DNA of 64,000 bases from Zunongwangia endophytica (GCF_030409505.1 NZ_JAUFPZ010000002.1:3107501-3171500), one strand, 5' to 3'. Positions 45,631-55,733 are shown, numbered from the stretch's first letter. Translations and numbers: made by a program. The notes: generated by a model not told the origin, from the letters alone.

Positions 45631-48489
45631 ATGAAACAGATTTTTACTTATTTAATAATGTTGGCGGGATTGGTCTCGCAAGCCCAACAGCAAGAAATTA
45701 TCGGGACGGTTGTAGATGAAAATTCCCAACCGCTGCCCGGAGTAAGTATCCAGCTTAAAGGTACCCAAAGAGGAACAGTAACCGATTTTGATGGAAATTT
45801 TCTAATCGATGCAAATTTGGGGGAAACACTGATTTTTACATTTGTAGGTTTTGATAAAAAAGAAGTAGAAATAACGAAAACCGATTTACAAATTCAATTG
45901 GTAAGTGGTAGTAATTTAGAAGAAGTGGTTTTAATAGGTTCCAGAAACCGAAGTAGAACGGTTACTGAATCTGCCGTTCCCGTAGATGTTTTAGATGTTG
46001 AAGAGCTTCAGGTTTCAGTGCCCCAGGTAAATGTAAACCAGATTCTTAATTATGTAGCCCCTTCATTTACTTCTACAACTCAGTCTTTATCAGATGGTAC
46101 CGATCATATCGATCCGGCTTCATTACGTGGTTTAGGGCCCGATCAGGTATTGGTATTAATCAACGGGAAACGTCGTCATACTTCTTCTTTAATTAATGTA
46201 AACGGAACTTTTGGTAGAGGTAGTGTAGGTACCGATCTAAATGCAATTCCTGCTGTAGCAATTAAGCGAATTGAAGTATTACGAGATGGAGCTGCAGCCC
46301 AATATGGATCGGATGCAATTGCCGGAGTAATAAATGTAGTTTTAAAGGATGAGGTAAATACCCTTAATTTTAATGTAACAACCGGTGCTAATGTATCCCG
46401 AAATGCCAATGAACAAACAGGCGGTATGGACGGCGAAAGTATTAATGTAGCGGCTAGTTATGGCATTCCATTAGGCGACAACGGCGGTTTTATAAATTTC
46501 TCAGGAGATTTTGATTATAGAGATTCTTACAATCGAATGAAAGCTTGGGAAGGCGGTGTTTTTAATGCTTATAATGCCGTAGAATGGCAAGCTTATCAAG
46601 ACAATACAGATATTAGCAATTTGTCTAATCAACAAATTCAGAATTACGCACAACGGGTAGATTATTTTTCTAACGATTTTAAAAGCGAAATAGCTCAGGC
46701 GACAGATCGTAGTACATTACAAAGTCTTTTAGGTAGCGATGTTACTGAAAATGAGTTGGCTGCACGTGGTTTAAATCGATCTGATTTTAATATGCGAGTG
46801 GGCCAATCGGAATTACGAGGCGGTCGTTTCTTTGCCAATTTTGCTTTGCCATTAGATGATAATGGAACCGAGTTATATGCGTTTAGCGGACTTAGTTCAC
46901 GTAAAGGAAATGCAGCAGGATTTTACCGATTACCGAATCAAAGTCGAACGTACACTCCGTATTACATTAACGGATTTTTACCAGAAATCAATTCTAAAAT
47001 TACCGATAAATCTATAGCTGCTGGAATACGTGGAAATGTGGGAGATTGGGATGTAGATTTTAGTAATACATGGGGAGAAAATGAATTTATGTATATAATT
47101 TCAAATACGTCTAATGCTTCTTTAGAAGGAACGAGCCCTACCAGTTTTGATGCCGGTGGATTTTCATTCGCACAAAACACAACAAACCTTGATGTTTCTC
47201 AGTTTTTCGATGGTTTGTTTGAAGGCTTTAATGTAGCCTTTGGTGCCGAGTATCGATTAGAAAATTACGGTATAAATGCGGGAGAAGAGCAATCTTATGC
47301 GCAGTATACAGAAGACGGAAGAGTAATAACTAATGCCACCCAACAACCTACTACCGATTTCTTCGGAAATGCAAGAGCAGGAGGAGCACAGGTTTTCCCA
47401 GGTTTTACGCCAGATAATGCTATTTCCAGACAACGAAACAGTGTAGCTGCGTATGCCGATTTTGAAGCAGATGTAACCGAAGAGTTTCTGTTAACTTTTG
47501 CCGGAAGATTTGAGAACTATTCTGATTTTGGATCGACCTTAAATTTTAAAGTAGCTTCAAGATATAAACTTACTGATAACGTAAATTTAAGAGCTGCGGT
47601 AAACACAGGCTTTAGAGCGCCGTCTTTACACCAAATCTATTATAACTCTACCTCTACGGTTTTTAATGATGCAGGAAACCCGGTACATGTGGGAACGTTT
47701 TCTAATGATAGCAGGGCAGCGAATTTATTGGGAATCCCAAATTTAAAGGAAGAAACCTCTAAAAGTGCCAGCTTAGGAGTAACTGCTAAAATTCCAGATG
47801 CGAATTTAACTATTACTGCCGACGCTTATTTTGTAGCAATTGATGACAGGGTAGTGTACACAGGACGTTTTAGTGATGACGATTCAGATTCTGAAATAAG
47901 TCAGATTCTTAGAAGCGCAAATGCCGAATCTGCCGCTTTTTTTGCTAATGCAATTGATACCGAATCTAAAGGATTGGACGTGGTTATCACACAAAATACA
48001 TTTTTTAATAACGGCTGGAAACTGAAAAATGATCTTGCAGGAAGTTTTACTCAGACCAAAAGAGTTGGTGAAATCCACGCTTCTCCTTTATTAGAAGACA
48101 AATTAGATACCTATTTTTCTGAAGATAACAGGATTTATTTGGAAGAAGCCGTGCCAAGAACGAAGATTAATCTTACTAATGTGTTAACTGTAAACGATTT
48201 TAATTTCTTCCTTCGTAATGTGTATTTTGGTGAGGTAACCCAACCTTCAAATACGCTAGCGAATCAAGAAATTTATTCAGGGAAAGTAGTAACCGATCTT
48301 TCGGTAGGTTATAATTTTTCAGAATCGGTTAATGTAACAATAGGAGCTAATAATTTGTTTGATTTATATCCCGATAAAAATAGAGTAGAAGATAACCGAA
48401 GTAGCGGAAGATTCGATTGGCCTAGAAATGCCCAATTTGGTATCGGCGGACGTTATTTGTTTGCCAGATTACATCTTAATTTAGATTAA
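45631..48489 (+). CDS. TonB-dependent receptor
   Basis: The product has 952 residues. A signal peptide ends near SQAQ (19). A CarboxypepD_reg-like domain (about 22-95) precedes a TonB plug (about 110-235, with GLGPDQVLVLINGKRRH) and a large barrel with a C-terminal aromatic pattern (RYLFARLHLNLD). It lacks a SusD partner, so it is a classical TonB receptor rather than a SusC. Co-transcription with ggt suggests uptake of a peptide or gamma-glutamyl compound; this is inference. A strong terminator follows. Confidence 0.93.
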   Translation: MKQIFTYLIMLAGLVSQAQQQEIIGTVVDENSQPLPGVSIQLKGTQRGTVTDFDGNFLIDANLGETLIFTFVGFDKKEVEITKTDLQIQLVSGSNLEEVVLIGSRNRSRTVTESAVPVDVLDVEELQVSVPQVNVNQILNYVAPSFTSTTQSLSDGTDHIDPASLRGLGPDQVLVLINGKRRHTSSLINVNGTFGRGSVGTDLNAIPAVAIKRIEVLRDGAAAQYGSDAIAGVINVVLKDEVNTLNFNVTTGANVSRNANEQTGGMDGESINVAASYGIPLGDNGGFINFSGDFDYRDSYNRMKAWEGGVFNAYNAVEWQAYQDNTDISNLSNQQIQNYAQRVDYFSNDFKSEIAQATDRSTLQSLLGSDVTENELAARGLNRSDFNMRVGQSELRGGRFFANFALPLDDNGTELYAFSGLSSRKGNAAGFYRLPNQSRTYTPYYINGFLPEINSKITDKSIAAGIRGNVGDWDVDFSNTWGENEFMYIISNTSNASLEGTSPTSFDAGGFSFAQNTTNLDVSQFFDGLFEGFNVAFGAEYRLENYGINAGEEQSYAQYTEDGRVITNATQQPTTDFFGNARAGGAQVFPGFTPDNAISRQRNSVAAYADFEADVTEEFLLTFAGRFENYSDFGSTLNFKVASRYKLTDNVNLRAAVNTGFRAPSLHQIYYNSTSTVFNDAGNPVHVGTFSNDSRAANLLGIPNLKEETSKSASLGVTAKIPDANLTITADAYFVAIDDRVVYTGRFSDDDSDSEISQILRSANAESAAFFANAIDTESKGLDVVITQNTFFNNGWKLKNDLAGSFTQTKRVGEIHASPLLEDKLDTYFSEDNRIYLEEAVPRTKINLTNVLTVNDFNFFLRNVYFGEVTQPSNTLANQEIYSGKVVTDLSVGYNFSESVNVTIGANNLFDLYPDKNRVEDNRSSGRFDWPRNAQFGIGGRYLFARLHLNLD

Positions 48490-48520
48490 TCAACCCTATT
48501 ATCTTTTTTACGAAAACAAG

Positions 48521-48553
48521 AACCTCACAGTTTTTTAAAACTGTGAGGTTTTT
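48521..48553 (+). terminator. Terminator of the ggt-TonB receptor unit
   Basis: AACCTCACAGTTTT and AAAACTGTGAGGTT form a 14-bp stem with a 2-nt loop, followed by T residues. Confidence 0.85.
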
Positions 48554-48599
48554 AGTTTTTATTTTTGCTTAGCCATTTTAACGCATTTATTCTTAAAAA

Positions 48600-49178
48600 A
48601 TGACACAGCGGTTTATAAAAGCAGTACAAGAATATAATATCTTATCTCAAGAAGCCATTGCAGCCTTTTTGGGAATTGTGACACCTCAAATTATACAAAA
48701 AGGAGCTATTTTTTTGCGACAGGGACAAACACCAAAATCTTATGCCTATATCGATCGTGGTTTGTTTTCTTATTTCCACACTTTTGAAAATGGCGATATT
48801 GTAATTAAAAAATTTTTCTCTGAAAACTCTTTTATTGCTTCTACCTCGGCACTTCTTCAGGAAAAACCAAGTCTTTTTACAATTAAAGCTTTAGAAGAAA
48901 CCCATGTTTTAGTGTATCAAAATAGCGATTTTAGAGTATTACTACAGAAGTTTCCAGAAATCGCCTTTTTTTATATTAATTATTTAGAGAAAAATTGGGT
49001 AGTAGCTAAAGAACCTCTAGAGATTAATTTAAAATATGAAAGTGCTACAATAAGATACGTGCAATTTCAGCAGGAATATAAAAATATCGAAAATCGACTA
49101 AAAAAACATCAAATTGCTTCTTATCTGGGGATTACCCCTACACAATTAAGCCGAATTAGAAAGTCTCTTAAAAATTAA
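48600..49178 (+). CDS. Crp/Fnr family transcriptional regulator
   Basis: The product has 192 residues. An N-terminal cyclic-nucleotide-binding-like beta roll (about 15-125; GAIFLRQGQTPKSYAYIDRG) precedes a C-terminal helix-turn-helix (about 165-190; ASYLGITPTQLSRIRK). No Fnr-type Cys cluster is seen. Members of this Bacteroidota subgroup often control a neighbouring gene, here perhaps the esterase and EamA transporter downstream. Ligand unknown. Confidence 0.88.
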   Translation: MTQRFIKAVQEYNILSQEAIAAFLGIVTPQIIQKGAIFLRQGQTPKSYAYIDRGLFSYFHTFENGDIVIKKFFSENSFIASTSALLQEKPSLFTIKALEETHVLVYQNSDFRVLLQKFPEIAFFYINYLEKNWVVAKEPLEINLKYESATIRYVQFQQEYKNIENRLKKHQIASYLGITPTQLSRIRKSLKN

Positions 49179-49223
49179 TTGGTTTTCTCAACATATGTAG
49201 ATGTTTTCGATAAAGAAACGCTA

Positions 49224-49231
49224 TAATTTTG
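49224..49231 (+). promoter_or_regulatory. -7 promoter box for the esterase-EamA pair
   Basis: TAATTTTG matches TAnnTTTG, 26 nt before the ATG at 49258. Confidence 0.5.
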
Positions 49232-49257
49232 CCATGATAATTTAAAATATACTTAAA

Positions 49258-50052
49258 ATGAAAAATTGGCTATTGGGTTTTTCTGCTCTTATAATATTTA
49301 GCACTAAGACAATTGCACAGCAAATAGATACTTTAGAAGTGTTTAGTAAATCGATGCAAAAACAAGTGAAAACCATTGTTATAACTCCTTCAGAAGAGGA
49401 AAATCTCCCCACTGTTTATGTGCTTCACGGGTATAGTGGTTATCCTGAACGAACCCTTAAAAAAGATATTCCCTCTTTAATAGAACTTAGCTTAAGGTAC
49501 AATATGAATTTTATTTTACCCGATGGCAATTATGATAGTTGGTATATCGATAGTCCAATCAAAAATTCAAAATACGAAACATTTATAACTACCGAGTTGG
49601 TTGAATTTATAGATAATAGATACCATACACAACACTCTAAAAAAGCAATTATGGGGTGGAGTATGGGTGGTCATGGTGCGCTATATCTAGGCGCTCGCCA
49701 TCCTGAAATATTTTTGGCCATTGGAAGCATAAGCGGGGCAATTAATATGATTCCTTATGGGCAGAATTATGGTGTTCCAAAAATATTAGGAGCTAATAAA
49801 AATAATTGGAAGACTTATACTGCTAGTTCACAATTAGAAAACTTTAAAAGTTCCTCCCAAAAAATAATTATAAGCTGTGGATACGATGATGTTCTAATCG
49901 AACAAAATAGAAAACTCCATAAGAAACTAATAGAATTAAACATTCCTCACTTTTACATAGAAAGTCCAGGAAAACACGATGCTGCTTATTGGTCTGAGGC
50001 GGCTAAAAATCAACTATTTTTAATAGACAATATATTTAAAAGTAATGAATAG
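49258..50052 (+). CDS. Secreted alpha/beta-hydrolase esterase (esterase D/putative esterase family)
   Basis: The product has 264 residues with a signal peptide ending near IAQQ (21). Nucleophile Ser is in GWSMGGHGALYLG (about 138-150), Asp is probably in SCGYDDVLI (about 205-213), and His is in PGKHDAAYW (about 239-247). This is the feruloyl-esterase/antigen-85/S-formylglutathione-hydrolase-like fold. Substrate unknown. Its stop overlaps the start of the EamA gene by 8 nt. Confidence 0.85.
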   Translation: MKNWLLGFSALIIFSTKTIAQQIDTLEVFSKSMQKQVKTIVITPSEEENLPTVYVLHGYSGYPERTLKKDIPSLIELSLRYNMNFILPDGNYDSWYIDSPIKNSKYETFITTELVEFIDNRYHTQHSKKAIMGWSMGGHGALYLGARHPEIFLAIGSISGAINMIPYGQNYGVPKILGANKNNWKTYTASSQLENFKSSSQKIIISCGYDDVLIEQNRKLHKKLIELNIPHFYIESPGKHDAAYWSEAAKNQLFLIDNIFKSNE

Positions 50053-50950
50053 TAGTCTAAAAGGAATGTTCTTTATAGCAGTAGGAGCTTCATGCTATGG
50101 CGTGTTAGCTACTTTTGTAAAATACGCTAATAATAATGGTTTTGGCACGGCGGGTTTGGCATTTTCTCAGTATTTATTTGGGGTTTTGTTGTTAAGTATT
50201 ATTTCTTTGATTTTTTCAAAGAATTCTAAATCTTCAACAAAAAGCCATACCATTTCTAAATTTCCAAAAATTAAATTAATACTTTTTGGAACCACGTTAG
50301 GGCTTACAAGCAGTTTCTATTATCTATCGATACAATATGTGCCGGTTTCTGTAGGGATTATTTTACTAATGCAAACTATTTGGATGGGAGTGGTTTTAGA
50401 ATATTTTATGGCTAGGCATCTTATAACCAAAACAAAAGTACTAGGAGCCCTTGTTGCGATTGTGGGGACTGTTTTTGCCGCTCAAATTTTTGAAGCTGAT
50501 ATGAATATCAATTTTATCGGTATTGGTTTTGGGTTATTGGCAGCTTTAAGTTATACCGGTGCTATGTATGCATCTAATAATGTATCGCTAGAACTGCCTG
50601 TAATTATACGTAGTAAATACTTAGTATATGGCGGATTTTTAGTGGTCGTTGCTTTTTGGAATGTTCAAATATTAGAAGAATTCAATGCGGAGGTGTTTTT
50701 AAAATGGGGTGCTTTTTTAGGATTTTTTGGAACTATTTTGCCTCCTATTTTATTTAATAAAGGTTTCCCTGAAATAGGAACAGGTTTAGGAAGTATAATT
50801 GCAGCTTTAGAAATACCAGTCTCTGTGTTTAGTGCTTATTTGGTGTTAAATGAAGAAATCTCTTTACTACAATGGTTAGGAATTGTTATCATTTTATTCG
50901 CGATAATACTTATTAATTGGAGAAAATTAATCCGAAACAGAAAAGGATAG
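50045..50950 (+). CDS. EamA/DMT family transporter
   Basis: The product has 301 residues with ten predicted transmembrane helices in two EamA repeats (about 5-140 and 155-295). The end is short and basic. Drug/metabolite transporters of this family export or exchange small metabolites; the substrate is not evident. It overlaps the esterase gene by 8 nt, so the pair is co-translated and may process then move one compound. Confidence 0.87.
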   Translation: MNSSLKGMFFIAVGASCYGVLATFVKYANNNGFGTAGLAFSQYLFGVLLLSIISLIFSKNSKSSTKSHTISKFPKIKLILFGTTLGLTSSFYYLSIQYVPVSVGIILLMQTIWMGVVLEYFMARHLITKTKVLGALVAIVGTVFAAQIFEADMNINFIGIGFGLLAALSYTGAMYASNNVSLELPVIIRSKYLVYGGFLVVVAFWNVQILEEFNAEVFLKWGAFLGFFGTILPPILFNKGFPEIGTGLGSIIAALEIPVSVFSAYLVLNEEISLLQWLGIVIILFAIILINWRKLIRNRKG

Positions 50951-51531
50951 GATTTTTGAGGTCAGACTCTTTTAAATTGGAAAGAATTTTTAAAATTAAT
51001 GTTGTCGCCTATAAGCAAAAAGAACATTTAAAATTTCACCCTGCGTCTTACCTCTAAAGTCTTTTTTCTAGATTCTAGAATTGAATCCGTTAATATCTAA
51101 CTTCTTGTACTTCTCGACACAATTTCTCGTTCCTCGAAATTACTCGAAATGAGAATGGTTTTTCAATAGGGATGGAAAGTTCATGTTTTAAAGAAGAGAT
51201 TTTAGCTCCAAATAATTCAGCATTTTTGTCTTGATTTTCGATTTAAAAAGATTTCTCCGTTGCGCTATGCTTCAGTCGAAATGACAAACTAAAGTTATAT
51301 TGTAATCTTTCCTTACTTGTGAAAAACTCTCTTATTGATTTACAGAATTCAGTTAGAAAATAATTTAAAATTCAGCATTCAAAATTTTATCCTGCCTCTT
51401 AGTTCTATTCTCTCTTTTCTAGATTCTAACTAAAAAACAAGGTCGAGATGACAACTTTTGCATTCAAAATTCAACATTGAGCGTTCAATATTTTATCCTG
51501 ATTCTTTGCTATTGATTCTATTCTCCATATT
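50951..51531. repeat. 581-bp gene-free stretch of decayed interspersed repeats
   Basis: No open frame has coding character. Three divergent copies of one unit are visible at about 51027-51081, 51367-51430 and 51466-51539. Each has the pattern TTCAnnAT..ATTTTATCCTG.CTCTT followed by TCTAGATTCTAAC-like ends. Single elements with TCGAAATGAC / TCGAGATGAC also occur (51276-51285, 51443-51452). Related sequence in inverse orientation lies at 62686-63017. The two genes flanking this gap converge. Confidence 0.6.
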
Positions 51532-52485
51532 CTAACTTCTATTTAGCGATTTTTGATATAAATTATATAGAATTTTAATTTCTTCAGCATTTAAAATTCC
51601 GTCCACATTTTCTTTTTCCTGAAGGAAATGAATTTGAAAACTTTTAATTGCTGCATCCAGATCTTCGATATTATATCCGATAATTTTTAAGGCTTCCGCG
51701 ATATTGAAGTTTGCCGGAATCACATTAGGAAATAAGTAACGATCCAATAATGTGATACGCTGTTTAAAAACAGGATCAATATTGGCGATTTTCAGTGGGT
51801 TTTCTGTAAAAAATTGATGCTCAAATTCGATATTTTTGATACTGTCTTCATCATACCATATTCCGTAGCCTTCTTCAGCTAAGCGCTTCCAAGGAAAATC
51901 TGCACTAGGATCTACTTTTCTTCCTGGGGCGATATCAAGATGCCCTATAAAGTTTTCCGAAGGAATTTTGTAATCTTCTTTCAGTTGATTTAAAACTTCC
52001 AGTAAACTTGAAATTTGAGCTTCAGAAAATGCTTCTTTACCATTATTATCAAGCTCAATACCTATAGAAGATGAATTTAGATCTGTAGTGTGTCCCCATT
52101 GGCCAATACCACCATGCCATGCACGATAATAATTATTCAGCATATGAAAAACTTTTCCATCATCACCAATAACGTAGTGAGAACTCACCTGAGTTCTGGG
52201 AATGGTAAAAGTGTTTAGAGTTTGTATGGTAGAATCCTGTGCAGTATGGTGAATGACTACAAAATTGGGGCGGCGTAGATTAAAATTAGTAGTTCCCACC
52301 GGATACTCACCATAATTGGGTGCGGAGTCTTTCTGGCGATCTTCCAGAGGGAACTTACTAAGTTCTTTTGCGTAGGCTTTAGCCTTCTTTTTATATACTT
52401 TATTGCTTATTCGGTAAGGGTTTGAAGAACATGAAATCATCAAACCCAAACCTCCTAAAATCAAAATTTTCCTAAAATAGTTCAT
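51532..52485 (-). CDS. N-acetylmuramoyl-L-alanine amidase lipoprotein (AmiD-like)
   Basis: The product has 317 residues. The lipoprotein signal has Cys19 (MISCSSN). The Amidase_2 domain has zinc ligands in VVIHHTAQD (about 75-83) and GHLDIAPGRKVDPS (about 181-194, which also carries the catalytic Lys). A C-terminal helical region (about 240-310) fits a peptidoglycan-binding domain. AmiD-type enzymes strip stem peptides from MurNAc. It is last in the ROK-nagB-amidase operon, 45 nt after nagB, linking amino-sugar use to murein. Confidence 0.92.
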   Translation of the reverse strand: MNYFRKILILGGLGLMISCSSNPYRISNKVYKKKAKAYAKELSKFPLEDRQKDSAPNYGEYPVGTTNFNLRRPNFVVIHHTAQDSTIQTLNTFTIPRTQVSSHYVIGDDGKVFHMLNNYYRAWHGGIGQWGHTTDLNSSSIGIELDNNGKEAFSEAQISSLLEVLNQLKEDYKIPSENFIGHLDIAPGRKVDPSADFPWKRLAEEGYGIWYDEDSIKNIEFEHQFFTENPLKIANIDPVFKQRITLLDRYLFPNVIPANFNIAEALKIIGYNIEDLDAAIKSFQIHFLQEKENVDGILNAEEIKILYNLYQKSLNRS

Positions 52486-52530
52486 AGTCGCAATTTCTAA
52501 CCAAAATACGCAATATTGGTTAGAAAAGAA

Positions 52531-54450
52531 CTAGAATTTCCATCGAACAAAAGCTTCTATAGCTTCGTAATTAGCCAATCCTAAATTATGATAAGAGAGT
52601 GCGGTTTCACTATTTCTTTCTTCTGCACGTACCCAGAATTCGCGTTCATCATCACCAGGGAATACCGGAGTATCTTTTTGTGATTGGTGCTTAAATATAG
52701 CTTCACGTTTTCTTGCCACTTCTTGTGGAGAAAGCGGTACGGCCATTTCGATATCATGCATATCAAATTCTTGCCATGCACCACGATACATCCATAACCA
52801 ACAGTGTTTGGTCCATTCTTCGGTTTTACGAAGACGATTCATCGCTTCAATAATAATATCAAAACAAACCACATGTGTCCCATGCGGATCGGCAAAATCT
52901 CCTGCTGCAAAAATCTGATGAGGTTGTACTTTTTGAAGTAAATCCATCGTTATTTTCACATCTTCTTCAGTTACCGGGCTTTTTACTTTTTTACCAGTTT
53001 CATAGAATGGTAATGCCATAAAATGAATATTCTGATCTAAAAGTCCAGCATAACGTGCACCTGCGATGGCTTCGGTTTTACGTATAAATCCTTTTACATC
53101 CATAATCTCCCGAAGGTCGATATCGTTTGGACGTTTTTCAGTAATAAACTTATTGATGTTATTATAAGTCTCCTTTAATTTAGTGGTGTCTTCTCCTATA
53201 CTTTTATTGAAGTCGATCGCAAACTCAACATAACGTAAAACATCGGTATCCCACACTGCTGTATTTCCAGAAGTTTGGTAAGCGACATGCACATCGTGTC
53301 CCTGGTCTACAAGTCTAATAAATGTACCACCCATAGAAATTACATCATCATCGGGATGCGGACTGAATATAATTGCTCGTTTTTTAGCAGGCTCAGCTCG
53401 CTCGGGACGTTGCGTATCGTCAGCTTTTGGTTTTCCACCAGGCCAACCGGTAATGGTATGTTGCAACTGGTTAAATACGTCGATATTGATATTGTAAGCC
53501 GGCCCTTTTTCTGTGGCTAGCTGTGCCATTCCGTGGCTATTGTAATCTTCGTCGGTTAGTTTCAAAATTGGTTTTCCAACCTCATTAGATAACCAGATTA
53601 CAGCTTTTTTGATTTGCGCTTTATCCCAACTACAGTCTTTTACCAACCAAGGCGTATCGAATCTTGTTAATTCTGAAGCTGCATCAGCATCCAAAATAAA
53701 TTCTACATGATCGTTTAAGTGAAGATAAGTTGCCGGTACACTACCAGAAATTTCACCTTCAACCGCTTTTTTAATGATCGAAGCTTTCTTTTTGCTCCAT
53801 GCCATTAAAATGATTTCCCGAGCTTTAAAGATGGTACCAATTCCCATGGTAATGGCTTTGGTAGGAACGTTTTCTTTTCCACCAAAATCACGAGAGGCAT
53901 CACGTCTGGTTAGATCGTCTAGCGTTACTAAACGGGTACCACTATTAGGAGCAGATCCAGGTTCGTTAAAACCAATGTGTCCTGTTCTACCAATACCTAG
54001 AACCTGAAGGTCTAAGCCACCAACCTCAGTAATTTTTCTTTCATATTCAAGACAAAAATCTGCGATTTCTTCTTTAGCCAATGTTCCATCTGGGATATTG
54101 ATATTTTCTCTTGGAATATCAATATGATTAAACAGATTCTCGTCCATGAACTTTACGTAGCTCTGGTTCTCATCTGGCTGCATAGGATAATACTCATCCA
54201 GATTAAAAGTAATAACGTTTTTAAAGCTAAGTCCTTCTTCTTTATGAAGGCGAATAAGCTCTTCGTAAACTTTTACAGGAGTAGCTCCGGTAGCAAGACC
54301 TAAAACAGCATTTTTACCTTTTTCCTGTCTTTTTTTAATAATCTTAGCAATACGCTTTGCAACTTTTACAGATGCTGTTTCCTCGCTTTTATAAACTTTA
54401 ACGGGAAGCTTCTCAAAACGTGTTTCTTCTAAGAGATTTAATCTGGCCAT
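52531..54450 (-). CDS. nagB: Glucosamine-6-phosphate deaminase fused to a PIG-L/LmbE deacetylase-like domain
   Basis: The product has 639 residues, more than twice E. coli NagB. The N-terminal half (about 15-265) has the NagB motifs ATGATP, NLDEYY and LGIGRTGHIGFNEPG. The C-terminal half (about 355-600) has an LmbE-type zinc motif SPHPDDDVISMGG and DPHGTH. NagB converts GlcN-6-P to Fru-6-P and ammonia. The second domain could deacetylate GlcNAc-6-P or a related amide, which would replace a separate NagA, but this is inference. Such fusions occur in Bacteroidota. The gene follows the ROK regulator by 11 nt. Confidence 0.93.
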   Translation of the reverse strand: MARLNLLEETRFEKLPVKVYKSEETASVKVAKRIAKIIKKRQEKGKNAVLGLATGATPVKVYEELIRLHKEEGLSFKNVITFNLDEYYPMQPDENQSYVKFMDENLFNHIDIPRENINIPDGTLAKEEIADFCLEYERKITEVGGLDLQVLGIGRTGHIGFNEPGSAPNSGTRLVTLDDLTRRDASRDFGGKENVPTKAITMGIGTIFKAREIILMAWSKKKASIIKKAVEGEISGSVPATYLHLNDHVEFILDADAASELTRFDTPWLVKDCSWDKAQIKKAVIWLSNEVGKPILKLTDEDYNSHGMAQLATEKGPAYNINIDVFNQLQHTITGWPGGKPKADDTQRPERAEPAKKRAIIFSPHPDDDVISMGGTFIRLVDQGHDVHVAYQTSGNTAVWDTDVLRYVEFAIDFNKSIGEDTTKLKETYNNINKFITEKRPNDIDLREIMDVKGFIRKTEAIAGARYAGLLDQNIHFMALPFYETGKKVKSPVTEEDVKITMDLLQKVQPHQIFAAGDFADPHGTHVVCFDIIIEAMNRLRKTEEWTKHCWLWMYRGAWQEFDMHDIEMAVPLSPQEVARKREAIFKHQSQKDTPVFPGDDEREFWVRAEERNSETALSYHNLGLANYEAIEAFVRWKF

Positions 54451-54461
54451 GAGTGTTTATT

Positions 54462-55733
54462 TTAACTTAAATGTGATTTTATAATTGAAATCTGATCTTT
54501 AAAAATACTGTCCATTACTGCGATAGTGCCACCGTAAAGGCTAGAGTTATTTCCAAGATTCGATAATTCTATATTTGTTTTTTCCTTCAGCTGCATCATG
54601 CAATAAATATTCATGGATTGCTGAATTGGAGTGGTTATAAATTGTTTTGCTTTGGCGATCTTACCTTCAAGAACAATTAATTCAGGGTTAAAAATTTGAA
54701 TAAGAATTGCGATTCCTTTTCCTAAACTCATTCCTATTTCAGAAAGTGAATTTATAGCGAATTGATCGCCTTTGTTGGCAGCTTCAACAATTGTATCTGG
54801 CTCTAATTTTTCTAAAGCTTCCGCAGAAAGGCTATTTAAAACTGAAGTTTGCCCTTGCTGAAGTCCTTCTTTTACTTTTCTAACCAATGCTAAACCAGAA
54901 GCTTCTGTTTCTAAACAGCCTCTTTTTCCGCAGTGGCATAACATACCATCTTCTACCATTGGGATATGCCCAAATTCACCAGCAAAACCGGAAACCCCAG
55001 AGTGGATTTTTCCGCCCATTATAATGCCTAGTCCAACACCCCAATCCATAGAGATCACCAGTACGTTTTCTTTTTCTTTAGCTAATCCAAAATGAAATTC
55101 AGCTAAAGAAGCACTCTTTGCGTCGTTAAGAATCGCAACTGGTTTTTTAAATCTGGTTTCGAATTTATCGCGGAGGGAAGCAGGATCCTGTTCGGTTAAA
55201 TAATACGTGTAATTTTTTCCTTCTTCGGAAGAAACCAATCCCGGCATACTTATACCGACACCCATTATTTTTGCATCATCTACCTCTGATACTTTTAAAA
55301 ACTCTTCTGAGAAATCATAAAGTAGATCTACAATATTAGAATTTGGAGAGATTTGTGTTTCTAAAGTCTCCTCTTTAACAATACTGTGGTTATTATCGAT
55401 AAGCGCCAATTTTATTTTAAAGCGCTCTATGTGAATGCTCAATACGAAAAAGGAATGTTCTTTTAATCCGTAAAGATCGGGTTTACGACCACCTTCAGAT
55501 TTTCCTCTTCCTTTTTTAATGACCATACCGTCCTCTAGCAGTTGGTTAACAAGGGCCATAGAAGTTGGGAGACTTATGCCAAATTTTGAGCAAATTTCTG
55601 CATTAGAAGTATCACCATTTAGAAACATGTGCTTTATGATTCTAGTCTTTTGATGTACTTTTTTTCGCTCAACATTGCTCATATCTTTGATAAGAGCTTC
55701 TTCAATTAGAAAATCCTTTAAATGTAGACTCAT
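54462..55733 (-). CDS. ROK family transcriptional regulator (NagC/XylR-like)
   Basis: 423 residues from ATG 55733. The frame extends three codons to a TTG that I reject. An N-terminal winged helix (about 25-85, EICSKFGISLPTSMALVNQLL) precedes the ROK sugar-binding domain with the zinc motif CHCGKRGCLE near 275-284 and GHIPM just before. The kinase phosphate loop is not DxGGT, so it is likely a regulator that senses a sugar and not a kinase. It heads an operon with nagB and the amidase and diverges from the GH3-beta-lactamase gene. Confidence 0.9.
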   Translation of the reverse strand: MSLHLKDFLIEEALIKDMSNVERKKVHQKTRIIKHMFLNGDTSNAEICSKFGISLPTSMALVNQLLEDGMVIKKGRGKSEGGRKPDLYGLKEHSFFVLSIHIERFKIKLALIDNNHSIVKEETLETQISPNSNIVDLLYDFSEEFLKVSEVDDAKIMGVGISMPGLVSSEEGKNYTYYLTEQDPASLRDKFETRFKKPVAILNDAKSASLAEFHFGLAKEKENVLVISMDWGVGLGIIMGGKIHSGVSGFAGEFGHIPMVEDGMLCHCGKRGCLETEASGLALVRKVKEGLQQGQTSVLNSLSAEALEKLEPDTIVEAANKGDQFAINSLSEIGMSLGKGIAILIQIFNPELIVLEGKIAKAKQFITTPIQQSMNIYCMMQLKEKTNIELSNLGNNSSLYGGTIAVMDSIFKDQISIIKSHLS

